DNA of 64,000 nt from CAKSQF01 sp964568425 (GCA_964568425.1 CAZMPO010000003.1:1-64000); one strand, 5' to 3'. Shown: positions 34,987 through 44,690, counted from the stretch's first letter. Notes: generated from the letters alone by a model not told the origin. Numbers and translations are program-made.

Positions 34987-36204
34987 ATGTCTTACGATGA
35001 TCAGGAAGTAAGATTTGACGGATCAACGCTCGATGAGCTTCTCGAAAAGAGCTTAAATCAGGGCTCGCTTTCGGACAACGATCTTATGAGCGCGTTTGAT
35101 GACGACGATTTTGCCTCCGAACACAGCGAACCGTCGGATGCCGATCTCTCTCTCGATGTGCAGTCGATCGATGCAGCCGGGTCCGATCCTACCGCCGAGA
35201 TGAACAAAACCGAGATCGCCGAGATCGAGAACGAGGCAAAACGCTACGCCTCGGCAGAGGAGATGGAACGCCTTCTCGCGCAGGGCGGTCTTGCGATCGA
35301 TGACCCTGTCAGAATGTATCTTAAGGATATCGGCTCGATACCCCTGCTTCGCCCCGATGAGGAGCCGATGCTTGCCGAGCTTATACATAACGGCTTTCAG
35401 GCGGACAAGCAGCTCGCCGATCCCGACGGATTGACCCCCGAGCAGATCGAGGAGCTGAAAAACGCCAGCGAGGCGGGTATGAAGGCAAGAGACAGACTTG
35501 TCGAGGCAAACCTTCGCCTTGTGGTCAGCGTCGCCAAAAGACATTCGGGCAAGGGACTTTCTTTCCTTGATCTGATACAGGAGGGCAATTTCGGTCTTCT
35601 CAAGGCTGTCGAAAAATTCGATTCGGATAAGGGATTTAAGTTTTCGACCTACGCCACATGGTGGATAAGACAGGCGATAACTCGTGCCATTGCCGATCAG
35701 GCAAGGACGATAAGAATACCCGTGCACATGGTCGAGACCATCCACAGGGTGTCGCGTACATCGAGAAAGCTCTTCCAAGAACTCGGCAGAGACCCGACGG
35801 CGGAGGAGATCGCAAAAGAGATCGAAATGCCTGTCGATAAGGTGCGCGAGATCATGAAGATAGCACTTGACCCCGTTCCGCTCGAAACACCGGTCGGTGA
35901 GGAAGAGGATTCACAGCTTTACGACTTTATCGAGGACGAAAGCTCACCTTCCCCGTCGGACAGAGTCTCGCAGTCGATGCTGCGCGATCAGCTTTTGTCG
36001 GTGCTCCACACATTGACCCCGAGAGAGGAACAGGTGCTCATGCTCCGTTTCGGACTCAAGGACGGTAAGCAGTACACGCTCGAGGAGGTCGGCGCGGCGT
36101 TCCAGATCACAAGGGAGCGCATACGTCAGATCGAGGCAAAGGCACTTCGCAAGCTCAGACATCCGAGCAGATCGAGAAAGCTTCGCGATTATCTTGACAA
36201 TTGA
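34987..36204 (+). CDS. rpoD: Housekeeping RNA polymerase sigma factor
   Basis: A 405-residue sigma-70 factor with an acidic N-terminus, region 1.2 (DPVRMYLKDIGSIPLL), region 2 (SFLDLIQEGNFGL, then KFSTYATWWIRQAITRAI), and canonical region 4.2 ending TRERIRQIEAKALRKLRHP followed by SRSRKLRDYL. Of the two copies this is the better match to SigA. It follows the first sigma gene after 172 bases that contain two hairpins (34883-34899; 34917-34923 with 34953-34959) without T-runs and no clear promoter, so co-transcription with dnaG is likely. Confidence 0.95.
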   Translation: MSYDDQEVRFDGSTLDELLEKSLNQGSLSDNDLMSAFDDDDFASEHSEPSDADLSLDVQSIDAAGSDPTAEMNKTEIAEIENEAKRYASAEEMERLLAQGGLAIDDPVRMYLKDIGSIPLLRPDEEPMLAELIHNGFQADKQLADPDGLTPEQIEELKNASEAGMKARDRLVEANLRLVVSVAKRHSGKGLSFLDLIQEGNFGLLKAVEKFDSDKGFKFSTYATWWIRQAITRAIADQARTIRIPVHMVETIHRVSRTSRKLFQELGRDPTAEEIAKEIEMPVDKVREIMKIALDPVPLETPVGEEEDSQLYDFIEDESSPSPSDRVSQSMLRDQLLSVLHTLTPREEQVLMLRFGLKDGKQYTLEEVGAAFQITRERIRQIEAKALRKLRHPSRSRKLRDYLDN

Positions 36205-36255
36205 GATAGTTGACCCCGAAAATCGGCAAAAAACTTTCGTATCACAAAAAACTGT

Positions 36256-36295
36256 CGTTTTGCACAAAAATCAGCATGTGATTTTGTGCAAAACG
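36256..36295. repeat. Long inverted repeat after rpoD
   Basis: A 17-bp stem (36256-36273 with 36279-36295, one bulge) around a 5-base loop, with no T-run on either side, so it is not a textbook terminator. The stretch 36205-36426 has no gene that I can see. Confidence 0.7.
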
Positions 36296-36426
36296 CCGAA
36301 TAGCTATGTGCATGATGTACAAAGGCTTGCCTGCCAAAATCGGGGATGTCGGGCGATTTTTCGTTCGAGGAACTTGAGTATTCATAAAAATTAAAAGAAT
36401 ATTCATTTTTTATCCCGTCACAGACC

Positions 36427-36455
36427 TTGACATATTTCATTTTTTGTTGTAAAAT
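36427..36455 (+). promoter_or_regulatory. Promoter of the lipoprotein gene at 36567
   Basis: TTGACA (36427-36432), 17 bases, TAAAAT (36450-36455). The untranslated leader is about 105 bases. Confidence 0.82.
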
Positions 36456-36566
36456 AGAGAAAGCTATAGTGGCACTGAAAAACACACATGCCGCACTCTG
36501 TCGGGACATGCACTCCGACAGCATGATCATAATTTCATAATGGAAATTCTAAGGAGGATATCCCGC

Positions 36567-38309
36567 ATGAAAAAACGTATTGTAAGCCTCGGCACGGCAC
36601 TGCTGATGCTTATTTCCGTCGCATCCCTCTTTACGGGCTGCAAGAGCTCCGGAAATGTTACCGCCTCGGAAACGGTCAAACCGCTCACCCTGACACTTGC
36701 CATGGTCACGGATGAGGAGACCACCGATAAGGGCATTGCCGCCGTTGAGGAGGCGGTCAACCAGATCACCGAGAACAATCTCAACATCCATGTTTCCCTG
36801 CAGTTCTACACGAAGGACGAATACAAGGATGCCATCCTGAAAAAGCTTGCCGCAAGACAGGCTGATATGGATGCGGGCATAAAGAAATCCTCTCTCGGCA
36901 ATGACGGAGATGTTGTCAAGGTCGAGATAATCCCCGGTCAGTACAGAGAGGTCACCGCTTATCCCGATCCTTATGAAAATCAGATCGATGTTTTCATGAT
37001 TCCCGATCGCGATATGTATCTCGAACTCAGAGCCATTGCCGCCGGCACTGAGGACGTATTCGGTGTCGAATATGTCGATACCTCGGCGATCGATTCGGCG
37101 TTCACATCCGAGGATGCGGCACTTACAAAGATCACAAAATACATCTCGGCAAACCTTCTTGCTTATTGCAATGACGGCGTCTACGGCGACCCCGTAACAT
37201 TTATTCCGAGAACCGCTTACTACGGTGAGTACGAATATCTGCTCGTCAAGAAGGATCTCTTCGATAAGTATCCCTACACCATCACCGATGTCAAGGGACT
37301 TCCCGATCTGCGCGAGTATCTTGTCGATGTCGCAGAGAACGAGGACGGCGTGATCCCGCTCTACAACATCTATGATATGAACATAACCGCCGTTACCGAT
37401 AAGGTCAATGTTTACGGTACGATTCTTGATTCGACGATGATCGAGAGCACATCCAAGGCTCCGACCGCCATCACTTCGAATGAGACGGTCAGATCGATCC
37501 TTGCGACCTATGTCGATTGCGGCAAGGTCAACGGTCAGTACGCAATCCATAACGCCGATCCCGATTTCTCGCAGAATTTCGCGGCAGCCTTCATAAAGGG
37601 CTATTGCGATCTCCCCGAACAGTATGAGGATGAGTACTATGTTATCCGCACCGGTGTACCGGTAGCAAATACCTCTCAGATGCTCGACTATGGATTTGCT
37701 ATTTCCAACTACTCTTCCGACTCGTCGAGATGTTATCAGCTCATTCAGGAGCTTTACACCAACGAGGAGCTCCTCAACACCCTTCTTTACGGCGTCGAAA
37801 ACGTCACATATACAAAGGACGAGAGCACGAACATCGTTACAAGAAAACGCGAGGGTGATACCGTCTATGTAATGAGCGAGTATCAGGTCGGAAACACCTT
37901 CCTTGCATGGCAGAACAGCGAAATGTCCGAGAAGGAGCTTGAGATCTCGGCAAACGGTTGGGCTCGTGCAAAGCAGGCATCCGCCGACGCGATCTACAGC
38001 ATTTACTCAAGACTGAATATCGATATGGGTTATGGCGAGGATAGTTTCACCTTTTCGAACAATAAACTTCTTGAGGACTACATCGACGAGCTTGATATGC
38101 TTTATGATGAGCTGTGGGTAAAACTTCGTCAGTTCGAGTCGTTCGCATCCACCACAAAGGATGAGCCGACCGCCGATGACTTCCTCGTTTCGATCAATAC
38201 ATGGCTCACGAGCCAGGATGCGGTTTCGACCATGACGTCGGGCAGCACCAAGGGATCGCTTACCTACCAGTATATCAGCTATTGGAACTCCCTTTACAAG
38301 ACCGAATGA
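36567..38309 (+). CDS. Extracellular solute-binding-like lipoprotein
   Basis: A 580-residue lipoprotein: signal with lipobox L-F-T-G-C (Cys25), then a large soluble domain. The start at ATG 36567 has AAGGAGGATAT upstream; the frame is open nine codons further back. The early segment LTLTLAMVTDEETTDKG and the alternating fold suggest a family 1 type solute-binding protein of an ABC importer, but no permease or ATPase gene is adjacent. I recognise no ligand-specific motif. Alone between its own promoter and terminator. Confidence 0.75.
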   Translation: MKKRIVSLGTALLMLISVASLFTGCKSSGNVTASETVKPLTLTLAMVTDEETTDKGIAAVEEAVNQITENNLNIHVSLQFYTKDEYKDAILKKLAARQADMDAGIKKSSLGNDGDVVKVEIIPGQYREVTAYPDPYENQIDVFMIPDRDMYLELRAIAAGTEDVFGVEYVDTSAIDSAFTSEDAALTKITKYISANLLAYCNDGVYGDPVTFIPRTAYYGEYEYLLVKKDLFDKYPYTITDVKGLPDLREYLVDVAENEDGVIPLYNIYDMNITAVTDKVNVYGTILDSTMIESTSKAPTAITSNETVRSILATYVDCGKVNGQYAIHNADPDFSQNFAAAFIKGYCDLPEQYEDEYYVIRTGVPVANTSQMLDYGFAISNYSSDSSRCYQLIQELYTNEELLNTLLYGVENVTYTKDESTNIVTRKREGDTVYVMSEYQVGNTFLAWQNSEMSEKELEISANGWARAKQASADAIYSIYSRLNIDMGYGEDSFTFSNNKLLEDYIDELDMLYDELWVKLRQFESFASTTKDEPTADDFLVSINTWLTSQDAVSTMTSGSTKGSLTYQYISYWNSLYKTE

Positions 38310-38336
38310 TATTCTTCATTCTTATATAAGACCTAT

Positions 38337-38382
38337 ACAAAAAATCATACCGATCGAAGATGCGATCGGTATGATTTTTTGA
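38337..38382. terminator. Terminator after the lipoprotein gene
   Basis: A 14-bp perfect stem (38343-38356 with 38363-38376) flanked by A-run and T-run, so it can work in both directions. Confidence 0.9.
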
Positions 38383-38503
38383 AAAATGGCGGATATTCTC
38401 GAAAAATGTCCGATAATTGCCGTCAAAAGCTCCAAAAATCCGATCAAAATCACGGGAAAGAGATGTGCAAAAGGGAGAAATTTAATCAGATTTGCTATCT
38501 CTA

Positions 38504-38532
38504 TTGACTTTTTTGGGCTTGAATGATATAAT
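38504..38532 (+). promoter_or_regulatory. Promoter of rpsL-rpsG-fusA-tuf
   Basis: TTGACT (38504-38509), 17 bases, TATAAT (38527-38532). A leader of about 90 bases follows, containing a GCATGCCTGTGTAACAAGGC-type stem. Confidence 0.85.
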
Positions 38533-38627
38533 ATGTAGGTCGAACGATGCATGCCTGTGTAACAAGGCATTGAAACTGTGTCGCTCGGATGGAATAAACA
38601 TGATCTTTGCAGAACAGGAGGTGCAAT

Positions 38628-39050
38628 ATGCCAACATTTAACCAGCTTGTAAAGCAGGGCAGATCCAAAAAGGTCTACAAGTCAAAATCCCCCATGCTTC
38701 AGAAGGGCTTCAATACTCTGAACAATGCTCCGACAGATCAGAGCTCGCCCCAGAAGAGAGGAGTTTGCACTAAGGTCTCCACGACCAGCCCTAAGAAGCC
38801 TAACTCGGCTCTTCGTAAGATCGCCAGAGTAAAGCTGACCAACGGTCTCGAAGCCACCACTTATATCCCCGGTATCGGCCACAACCTTCAGGAACACTCG
38901 GTTGTACTGATTCGCGGCGGTCGTGTTCGTGACCTTCCCGGTGTGCGTTACCACATTATCCGCGGTACGCTTGATACCCAGGGCGTTGATGCCCGCAGAC
39001 AGAGCCGTTCCAAGTACGGCGCAAAAACTCCCAAAGCAGCCAAGAAGTAA
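38628..39050 (+). CDS. rpsL: 30S ribosomal protein S12
   Basis: A 140-residue decoding-centre protein. Motifs: PTFNQLVKQGR, SPQKRGVC, TTSPKKPNSALRKIARV (with the lysine at the streptomycin site), and HNLQEHSVVLIRGGRVRDLPGVRYHIIRG. The wild-type lysines at both usual streptomycin-resistance sites look intact. ATG 38628 follows AGGAGG. First gene of the str operon. Confidence 0.97.
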   Translation: MPTFNQLVKQGRSKKVYKSKSPMLQKGFNTLNNAPTDQSSPQKRGVCTKVSTTSPKKPNSALRKIARVKLTNGLEATTYIPGIGHNLQEHSVVLIRGGRVRDLPGVRYHIIRGTLDTQGVDARRQSRSKYGAKTPKAAKK

Positions 39051-39208
39051 TATCTTTTTTGCAAGGGAAGGTATTAAAAATCATCTGATGTTTGTGCACC
39101 GAGTCTGTTGAAGATCAATGTTTATTGTATTCCGACAGTCCGAGCGCTTAACGGAAGAAAGCTTTCGAGTACCTGTGATATCATTATTTTATGAAGGAGG
39201 GAAGTACA

Positions 39209-39679
39209 GTGCCTAGAAGAGGACGAATTTCCAAAAGAGAAGTATTGCCGGATCCTATGTACAATTCTAAGCTGGTTACAAAGCTTATCAACAATATCAT
39301 GTACGACGGCAAGAAGGGTGTTGCCCAGAAGATCGTTTACGACGCATTCGCGATCGTTGAAGAGAAATCCGGGAAGAACGCACTCGAAGTATTTACAACA
39401 GCACTTGAGAACATTATGCCTGTTCTCGAGGTTAAGGCTCGCCGCGTAGGTGGTTCCACCTATCAGGTTCCTATGGATGTAAGACCCGAGAGACGCCAGA
39501 CCCTTGGTCTGCGTTGGCTGAGAACTTATTCCAGAAACCGCAGTGAGAACACAATGGCAGAGCGTCTTGCAGCCGAGATCCTTGATGCTAACAACAACAT
39601 GGGCGGAGCTGTCAAGAAGAAGGAAGAGACTCACAAGATGGCTGAGGCTAACAAGGCTTTCGCTCATTACAGATATTGA
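39209..39679 (+). CDS. rpsG: 30S ribosomal protein S7
   Basis: A 156-residue 16S rRNA-binding assembly protein, exactly the standard length when started at GTG 39209 (PRRGRISKREVLPDP), which follows GAAGGAGG. Core motifs: KLVTKLINNIMYDGKKG, ARRVGGSTYQVPMDV and NTMAERLAAEILDA. Second in the str operon, 158 bases after rpsL. Confidence 0.96.
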   Translation: MPRRGRISKREVLPDPMYNSKLVTKLINNIMYDGKKGVAQKIVYDAFAIVEEKSGKNALEVFTTALENIMPVLEVKARRVGGSTYQVPMDVRPERRQTLGLRWLRTYSRNRSENTMAERLAAEILDANNNMGGAVKKKEETHKMAEANKAFAHYRY

Positions 39680-39735
39680 TCTACCAATCATAACGGTCAA
39701 TTTGTTTGTAGTTAAAAAAATAAGGAGAAAAGTCA

Positions 39736-41841
39736 ATGCCCAGAGAATATTCACTTGAAAATACCCGAAATATCGGTATCATGGCTCACATCGACGCGGG
39801 TAAGACCACGACGACCGAGCGTATCCTTTATTACACGGGTGTAAACCACAAGATCGGCGAGACTCACGACGGTGAGGCAACGATGGACTGGATGGCTCAG
39901 GAGCAGGAGAGAGGTATCACGATCACCTCGGCTGCTACCACATGCCATTGGAAAAAGCCCGACGGATCCGCACCCGAGACACGTATCAACATTATCGACA
40001 CCCCCGGCCACGTTGACTTTACGGTCGAGGTCGAGAGATCGCTCCGCGTTCTCGACGGTTCGGTAACTGTCCTTTGTGCAAAGGGCGGCGTTGAGCCTCA
40101 GTCCGAGACAGTTTGGCGTCAGGCCGACAAATACGGCGTCCCGAGAATGGTATATGTCAACAAAATGGACATTATGGGCGCAAACTTCTTCCGCTGTGTG
40201 GAGATGCTCCACGAGCGCTTGAAGGCAAATGCCGTTCCGATCCAGCTTCCTATCGGTGCAGAGGAGTCCTTTAAGGGAATCATCGACCTGATGAACATGG
40301 AGGCTGATGTTTACTACGACGAGATGGGTAAGGACATGCGTGTCGAGTCCATTCCCGCCGACATGCTCGACAAAGCCAATGAGTACCGCGCACAGATGGT
40401 CGAGGCTATCGTCGAGACAGATGACGAGCTTGCAATGAAGTATCTTGAGGGTGAGGAGATCACAGTTCCCGAACTCAAAAAGGCACTCCGCCAGGCTACC
40501 ATCGACAACAAGATCGTTCCGGTAATTTGCGGAACCTCTTATAAAAACAAGGGCGTTCAGAAGCTGCTCGATGCTATCGTTGATTATATGCCCGCACCTA
40601 CCGACGTTCCCGCGATCAAGGGTATCAACCCCGATGCCGATCCGGACAACAACGAGGTCGAGTGTCCCGCAACAGACGACGGCAATTTCGCAGCTCTTGC
40701 GTTCAAGATCATGACCGACCCCTACGTCGGAAAGCTTTGCTTCTTCCGCGTATACGAAGGAACTCTCCCTGCAGGCACCACGGTGTATAACTCCACCAAG
40801 CGTCAGAAGGAAAGAATCGGACGTATCCTGCAGATGCACGCTAACCAGCGTAAGGATCTCGATATCTGCTACTCGGGCGATATTGCGGCGGCTGTCGGAC
40901 TTAAGTACACCACCACCGGTGATACCCTTTGTTCCGATTCGCATCCCGTAATTCTCGAGTCGATGGAATTCCCGGAGCCTGTTATCAAAGAGGCTATCGA
41001 GCCGAAGACCAGAGCCGCTCAGGAAAAGATGGGTATCGCTCTTGCAAAGCTTGCCGAGGAAGACCCGACCTTCCGTACCTATACGGATGAGGAAACAGGT
41101 CAGACCATCATCGCAGGTATGGGTGAGCTTCACCTTGAGATCATCGTCGACCGTCTCCTCCGTGAGTTTAAGGTCGAGGCAAACATCGGTGCTCCCCAGG
41201 TTTCCTATAAGGAGACCATCACCGCATCGGCAGACGAGGACTGCAAGTACGCACGTCAGTCGGGTGGTAAGGGTCAGTACGGTCATGTAAAGATCACGAT
41301 CGAGCCGAACGAGCCCGGTAAGGGATATGAGTTCATCAACAAGGTCGTCGGCGGTGCTATTCCGAAGGAATATATCCCCGCTGTCGATGCAGGTATCCAG
41401 GGCGCAATGCAGAATGGTATCCTTGCAGGCTACAACGTCGTTGACGTTAAGGTCACCCTTTATGATGGTTCTTATCACGAAGTCGACTCTTCCGAAATGG
41501 CATTTAAGATCGCAGGCTCTATGGCGTTCAAGAATGCTATGAAGAAGGCAAAGCCGGTCCTCACCGAGCCGATCATGAAGGTCGTTACCATTACACCTAA
41601 CGACTATCTCGGATTCGTCATCGGCGACTTCAACAGCCGCAGAGGACAGATCCAGTCTACCGAAGAGCTTTCGGGCGCGACCGAGGTCATCGCGAACGTC
41701 CCGCTCGCAAATATGTTCGGTTATGCGACCGACCTCCGTTCCGGTACACAGGGACGCGGTCAGTACTCTATGGAGCCCAGCCACTTCGCTGAAGTTCCGA
41801 AGAGCATCTCCGAAGAGATCATCAAAAACAAATCCAAATAA
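39736..41841 (+). CDS. fusA: Elongation factor G
   Basis: A 701-residue GTPase that moves tRNAs and mRNA through the ribosome. G1 AHIDAGKTTTTERIL, G2 region RGITITSAATT, G3 DTPGHVDF and G4 NKMD are present; domain IV has the SGGKGQYGHV segment near residue 515, and domain V the GVIGDFNSRRGQI-like region. It lies between rpsG and tuf in the str operon. Confidence 0.98.
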   Translation: MPREYSLENTRNIGIMAHIDAGKTTTTERILYYTGVNHKIGETHDGEATMDWMAQEQERGITITSAATTCHWKKPDGSAPETRINIIDTPGHVDFTVEVERSLRVLDGSVTVLCAKGGVEPQSETVWRQADKYGVPRMVYVNKMDIMGANFFRCVEMLHERLKANAVPIQLPIGAEESFKGIIDLMNMEADVYYDEMGKDMRVESIPADMLDKANEYRAQMVEAIVETDDELAMKYLEGEEITVPELKKALRQATIDNKIVPVICGTSYKNKGVQKLLDAIVDYMPAPTDVPAIKGINPDADPDNNEVECPATDDGNFAALAFKIMTDPYVGKLCFFRVYEGTLPAGTTVYNSTKRQKERIGRILQMHANQRKDLDICYSGDIAAAVGLKYTTTGDTLCSDSHPVILESMEFPEPVIKEAIEPKTRAAQEKMGIALAKLAEEDPTFRTYTDEETGQTIIAGMGELHLEIIVDRLLREFKVEANIGAPQVSYKETITASADEDCKYARQSGGKGQYGHVKITIEPNEPGKGYEFINKVVGGAIPKEYIPAVDAGIQGAMQNGILAGYNVVDVKVTLYDGSYHEVDSSEMAFKIAGSMAFKNAMKKAKPVLTEPIMKVVTITPNDYLGFVIGDFNSRRGQIQSTEELSGATEVIANVPLANMFGYATDLRSGTQGRGQYSMEPSHFAEVPKSISEEIIKNKSK

Positions 41842-41897
41842 TCATCAACAATTATAATCAAAATTAAATTTGATATAAATTTTAGGAGGAAACTAAA

Positions 41898-43103
41898 ATG
41901 GCAAAGGCTAAATTTGAAAGAACTAAGCCCCATGTAAACATTGGTACCATCGGTCACGTCGACCACGGTAAGACAACCCTTACCGCAGCTATCACCAAGA
42001 CTCTGGCTCTCAAGAACTCGAGCATCGAGTTCCTTGCTTATGACCAGATCGACAACGCGCCCGAGGAAAAGGCACGTGGAATCACAATTAACACCCGTCA
42101 CGTTGAGTATGAGACCGACAAGCGTCACTACGCTCACGTCGACTGCCCCGGCCACGCTGACTATGTCAAGAACATGATCACCGGTGCAGCTCAGATGGAC
42201 GGCGCTATCCTCGTTGTTGCAGGTACAGACGGACCTCTCCAGCAGACCCGCGAGCACGTTCTTCTTGCTCGTCAGGTTGGCGTTCCCGCAATCGTCGTAT
42301 TCCTTAACAAGTGCGACATCGTTGACGACCCTGAGCTTCTCGACCTCGTTGAGATGGAAGTTCGCGATCTTCTCTCGAGCTACGATTTCCCCGGCGACGA
42401 TCTTCCGATCATCCGCGGTTCTGCTCGTGAGGCTCTTCTCTCTGAGTCCAAGGATCTTTCCGATCCCGTATACGCTCCTATCATCGAGCTCATGGACGCA
42501 GTTGATGACTATATTCCTACTCCCGAGCGTCAGGCTGACCTTCCCTTCCTTATGCCTGTCGAGGACGTATTCTCGATCTCCGGTCGTGGTACCGTTGCTA
42601 CCGGCCGTGTAGAGCGTGGTACTGTTAAGATCGGCGACGTCTGCGAGATCGTTGGTCTCTCTGACGAGAAGAAGTCGACCACCGTTACCGGCGTTGAGAT
42701 GTTCCACAAGACCGTTGACCTTGCTGAGGCAGGCGACAACATCGGCGCACTTCTTCGTGGTATCGCGAAGAACGAGATCGAGCGTGGACAGGTTCTCTGC
42801 AAGCCCGGCACCGTTCATCCTCACACCAAGTTCGTTGGTCACGTTTACGTTCTTACCGAGAAGGAAGGCGGACGTCAGAAGCCCTTCTTCTCCGGCTATC
42901 GTCCTCAGTTCTACTTCAGAACTACCGACGTTACAGGCGTTATCACTCTTCCCGATGACGTTGAGATGTGCCGTCCCGGCGACAACGTTGATATGAACGT
43001 TGAGCTCATCACACCTATCGCTATGGAGCAGAACCTCCGTTTCGCTATCCGTGAGGGTGGCAGAACCGTTGGTTCGGGTGTCGTTGCTAACATCATTGCT
43101 TAA
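41898..43103 (+). CDS. tuf: Elongation factor Tu
   Basis: A 401-residue GTPase carrying aminoacyl-tRNA to the ribosome. G1 GHVDHGKTT, G2 region RGITINTRHVEYE, G3 DCPGHADY, G4 NKCDIVDD, and the domain II/III segments RGTVATGRVERG and RPQFYFRTTDVTG. The codons are strongly biased towards a small set (GTT, GCT, CTT), as for a highly expressed gene. Only copy seen here; ends the str operon. Confidence 0.98.
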   Translation: MAKAKFERTKPHVNIGTIGHVDHGKTTLTAAITKTLALKNSSIEFLAYDQIDNAPEEKARGITINTRHVEYETDKRHYAHVDCPGHADYVKNMITGAAQMDGAILVVAGTDGPLQQTREHVLLARQVGVPAIVVFLNKCDIVDDPELLDLVEMEVRDLLSSYDFPGDDLPIIRGSAREALLSESKDLSDPVYAPIIELMDAVDDYIPTPERQADLPFLMPVEDVFSISGRGTVATGRVERGTVKIGDVCEIVGLSDEKKSTTVTGVEMFHKTVDLAEAGDNIGALLRGIAKNEIERGQVLCKPGTVHPHTKFVGHVYVLTEKEGGRQKPFFSGYRPQFYFRTTDVTGVITLPDDVEMCRPGDNVDMNVELITPIAMEQNLRFAIREGGRTVGSGVVANIIA

Positions 43104-43125
43104 TCGTTAACGCTTAAGCTTGACC

Positions 43126-43172
43126 ATTATTCCCAAAGAGGCTATGCCTCTTTGGGAATAATAAGTGTTTTA
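43126..43172 (+). terminator. Terminator of the str operon
   Basis: A 16-bp stem (43126-43141 with 43147-43162) followed by a short T-run at 43168-43172. Confidence 0.85.
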
Positions 43173-43182
43173 ATTAAATAAT

Positions 43183-43338
43183 ATCTTTAGGGGTTGGTGT
43201 GATTCCACACCGGCGGTGTTTGACATCTGTCATAAGTCCGCGAGCATGTGCCGAACAGGTGAGAGTCCTGTACCGACGGTAAAGTCCGGATGGGAAAAGA
43301 TAGAAATAACGCATCCCCGACGCTTGTCGGGTTTTTTT
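43183..43338 (+). ncRNA. FMN riboswitch (RFN element) with terminator
   Basis: The aptamer at 43183-43301 has closing stem ATCTTT/AAAGAT, then AGGGGTTGGTGTGATTCC, ACCGGCGGT, GTCCGCGAGC, GAACAGGTGAGAGTCCTG and ACGGTAAAGTCCGGATGG, all standard for RFN. The expression platform is a terminator (43316-43321 with 43326-43331, then seven T). FMN binding should shut down the riboflavin transporter gene downstream. Confidence 0.96.
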
Positions 43339-43364
43339 ATCCTTTCCCCGATCATGGGGGATAT

Positions 43365-44024
43365 ATGAAAAACAGATCTAAGGTTCAATCACTCGTCGTA
43401 CTTTCACTTTTTGCCGCACTTGCTTATGTCGCGCAGTTCGTCGTCCATATTCGCATCGCTTTTCTGACATTTGACCCTAAGGATGCGATAATTACGGTCG
43501 CCGCAATGATCTACGGACCGATCGGCGGCGTGTCGCTCTCATTTGTTGTCGCCCTCCTTGAGGCGATCACGAACGGCTCGACCGGATTTTGGGGCGCACT
43601 TATGAATTTCTGCGGATCTGCCGCATTTTCGGTCACCGCATCACTCGTCTATAGGTCAAAACGCTCGTCAACATCAGCTGTGGTCGGACTTGTCGCATCG
43701 GTCGTTTCGACAACAGCCGTAATGCTCGGAGCAAACCTTCTTATTACACCGATCTATACCGGATCGACGACATCAGAGGTCGCGGCAATGCTCCCGACAC
43801 TTCTTTTGCCTTTTAATCTCGTCAAAGCCCTCTTTAACGCCGGCATCGTTTTCTTGATCTATAAGCCTGTCGTAAAGGCTCTCAGATCGGCACGCCTTGT
43901 CCCCGAACAGGCACATACCGCCACCAAAAATCGAGCCACGCTCACCCTTGCTTTCGGTGTTTTGTTCGTCGCCCTCGCCATCGTCGGCATCCTTCTCCTT
44001 AACGGGACCCTCTCATTCTTTTGA
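43365..44024 (+). CDS. ribU: Riboflavin ECF transporter S component
   Basis: A 219-residue integral membrane protein with about six hydrophobic segments. The RibU hallmarks are AALAYVAQFVVHIRIAFLTFDPKDAI and the MIYGPIGGVSLSFVVALLEAI segment with a small N-x-x-G-like turn. It binds riboflavin and needs the shared ECF energising module, which is not in the window. ATG 43365 is preceded by GGGGGA. The FMN riboswitch upstream confirms the substrate. Confidence 0.94.
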   Translation: MKNRSKVQSLVVLSLFAALAYVAQFVVHIRIAFLTFDPKDAIITVAAMIYGPIGGVSLSFVVALLEAITNGSTGFWGALMNFCGSAAFSVTASLVYRSKRSSTSAVVGLVASVVSTTAVMLGANLLITPIYTGSTTSEVAAMLPTLLLPFNLVKALFNAGIVFLIYKPVVKALRSARLVPEQAHTATKNRATLTLAFGVLFVALAIVGILLLNGTLSFF

Positions 44025-44082
44025 TCATTTCGGCGAGCGATCTTATATTTATTTACTTACTTAACTTATAAAGGAATTTTTT

Positions 44083-44586
44083 ATGGTTGAAGCAATTAAA
44101 AACTTTTTTCTTAAAACCCTCGGCAAGCATCTTTGTGTGTTCCTTTGCTCGATGATCCCGATCATCGAGCTTCGCGGAGCGATCCCGATCGGTGCAGGGT
44201 TCGGTCTTCCTTTTTGGCAGAATTTCACGCTCAGTATCATCGGAAATATGCTCCCGATTCCCTTCATCCTCCTTTTTATAAAGGCTATCCTTAATTGGAT
44301 GTCCAAATGTAAAATAAAGCTCTTTAATAAAGTCTCAAATTGGCTTTTTGCCAAGGCTGAGAAAAATCGCCCGAAGATCGAAAAATATTCGACCTGGGGA
44401 CTCTTGATCTTTGTTGCGATCCCTCTCCCCGGAACGGGTGCATGGACAGGTGCACTTGTTGCATCGCTCTTCAACATGAAGTTTTCGAAAGCAATCCTTT
44501 CGATCTTCCTTGGCGTTCTTACCGCCGGTCTTATTATGTCCGCCGCATCTTACGGTGTCGTCGGTTTTCTTAAAATCTTTATGTAA
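44083..44586 (+). CDS. Small multidrug-export family membrane protein
   Basis: A 167-residue protein of the COG2426 (Sm_multidrug_ex) family. Signatures: SMIPIIELRGAIPIG near residue 25, and IPLPGTGAWTGALVASLF around 120, with about four membrane segments. The name comes from one early drug-resistance report; the substrate is doubtful. It follows ribU by 58 bases, so may share the riboswitch-controlled transcript. Confidence 0.85.
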   Translation: MVEAIKNFFLKTLGKHLCVFLCSMIPIIELRGAIPIGAGFGLPFWQNFTLSIIGNMLPIPFILLFIKAILNWMSKCKIKLFNKVSNWLFAKAEKNRPKIEKYSTWGLLIFVAIPLPGTGAWTGALVASLFNMKFSKAILSIFLGVLTAGLIMSAASYGVVGFLKIFM

Positions 44587-44655
44587 TACATGCCTCAAAA
44601 ATCTGCCAATGACGGCGGATTTTTTTGGTTTGACGAATTTTTTTCAAAAAATATA

Positions 44656-44684
44656 TTGACATATCGCAGATCGTGTGATATAAT
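44656..44684 (+). promoter_or_regulatory. Promoter of metK
   Basis: TTGACA (44656-44661), 17 bases, TATAAT (44679-44684); the S-box begins seven bases later. Confidence 0.88.
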
Positions 44685-44690
44685 AAAACG

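Noticed and set aside
33606..36204. A single sigma gene broken by a frameshift
   Set aside because: Each copy is a complete protein with its own region 1 to 4 and own ribosome binding site.
39751..41784. A 677-codon open frame on the minus strand
   Set aside because: It mirrors fusA exactly and has no family motifs; codon bias in fusA keeps the opposite frame open.
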